Assembly: GCA_013698385.1 (NCBI GenBank)
Contig: JACCVB010000332.1
Location: forward strand, 1-13,629
Direction: 5' to 3'
Source: Chloroflexota bacterium
GTDB taxonomy: Bacteria > Chloroflexota > Limnocylindria > Limnocylindrales > CSP1-4
Length of the DNA stretch: 13,629 nt
Positions 13,511 to 13,629 of this stretch are shown piece after piece. Within the stretch, counting starts at the first letter, position 1; the number at the start of each line of letters is the position of its first letter. A model generated the notes under the pieces. The model was not told the origin of the DNA. It saw only the letters and a program-made list of their open reading frames with translations, and made no database searches. The translations under genes were made by a program, and so were the position numbers.

Positions 13511-13629
13511 ATGGCGCCAGTCCTGTCAGTGCGTACCGTCGGCAGGGTCCTCGTCGAGATGCGAGGGTTCGCTCGAGCGGGTGGGTGGCTCCTTCTGTCA
13601 GTGCCTCGCCGGTGGCGATGGCTGGCGTA

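Noticed and set aside
13511..13629. Rightward open frame starting at an ATG and running off the right edge (39 codons), containing a 10-bp direct repeat CTGTCAGTGC at 13523 and 13595.
   Set aside because: No ribosome site, no promoter, Arg/Trp-rich translation with no family resemblance and only 119 bases visible. It could be a real gene start but cannot be supported.

Overview
The window is about 13.6 kb of very GC-rich, densely coded bacterial chromosome with short intergenic gaps and many start/stop overlaps of the ATGA, GTGA or TGATG kind. No mobile elements, CRISPR arrays, tRNA or rRNA genes were seen. The neighbourhood (dnaJ-prmA, a HIT-family gene, rpsU-yqeY and a 7TM-HD phosphohydrolase) is a conserved housekeeping block known from Firmicutes and other phyla. 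High GC, menaquinone-type prenyltransferase chemistry and several candidate leaderless promoters would suit a high-GC, probably monoderm-like lineage such as Chloroflexota (Limnocylindria-type) or Actinomycetota. That placement is inference; no phylogenetic marker here settles it.

Layout, left to right. Bases 1-2358 hold a leftward operon read from a good sigma-70-type promoter: rpsU (S21, TTG start), yqeY and a 7TM-HD phosphohydrolase (PgpH/YqfF type), cut by the left edge before its catalytic domain. Divergent from it, 2413-4062 encodes an AMP-forming acyl-CoA ligase. Convergent with that ligase is a second leftward operon (7648-4078): dnaJ, prmA, a small four-helix membrane protein, a HIT-family hydrolase and a lipoprotein of unknown function. 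A 446-bp gene-free gap (7649-8094) with an unusual pair of competing inverted repeats lies upstream of dnaJ.

A third leftward operon (11381-8095) encodes an ABC-2 exporter (ATPase plus two different permeases, NodI/NodJ-DrrA/DrrB type) followed, with a 4-bp overlap, by a family-5 (UDGb-type) uracil-DNA glycosylase. From a 126-bp divergent promoter region, a rightward pair follows: a PPOX-like flavin/cofactor-binding split-barrel protein (11508-11999) and, coupled by TGATG, a 473-residue protein that looks like a second split-barrel domain fused to a MenA/UbiA membrane prenyltransferase (11999-13420). The right end (13421-13629) holds a short GC-rich tandem repeat and no gene that can be supported.

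Most of the window is ordinary housekeeping. The parts most worth a second look are the split-barrel/UbiA fusion with its coupled split-barrel partner, the structured rpsU leader, the hairpin-rich gap upstream of dnaJ, and the recurring TAnnnT boxes 8-9 nt before start codons with no Shine-Dalgarno sequence.
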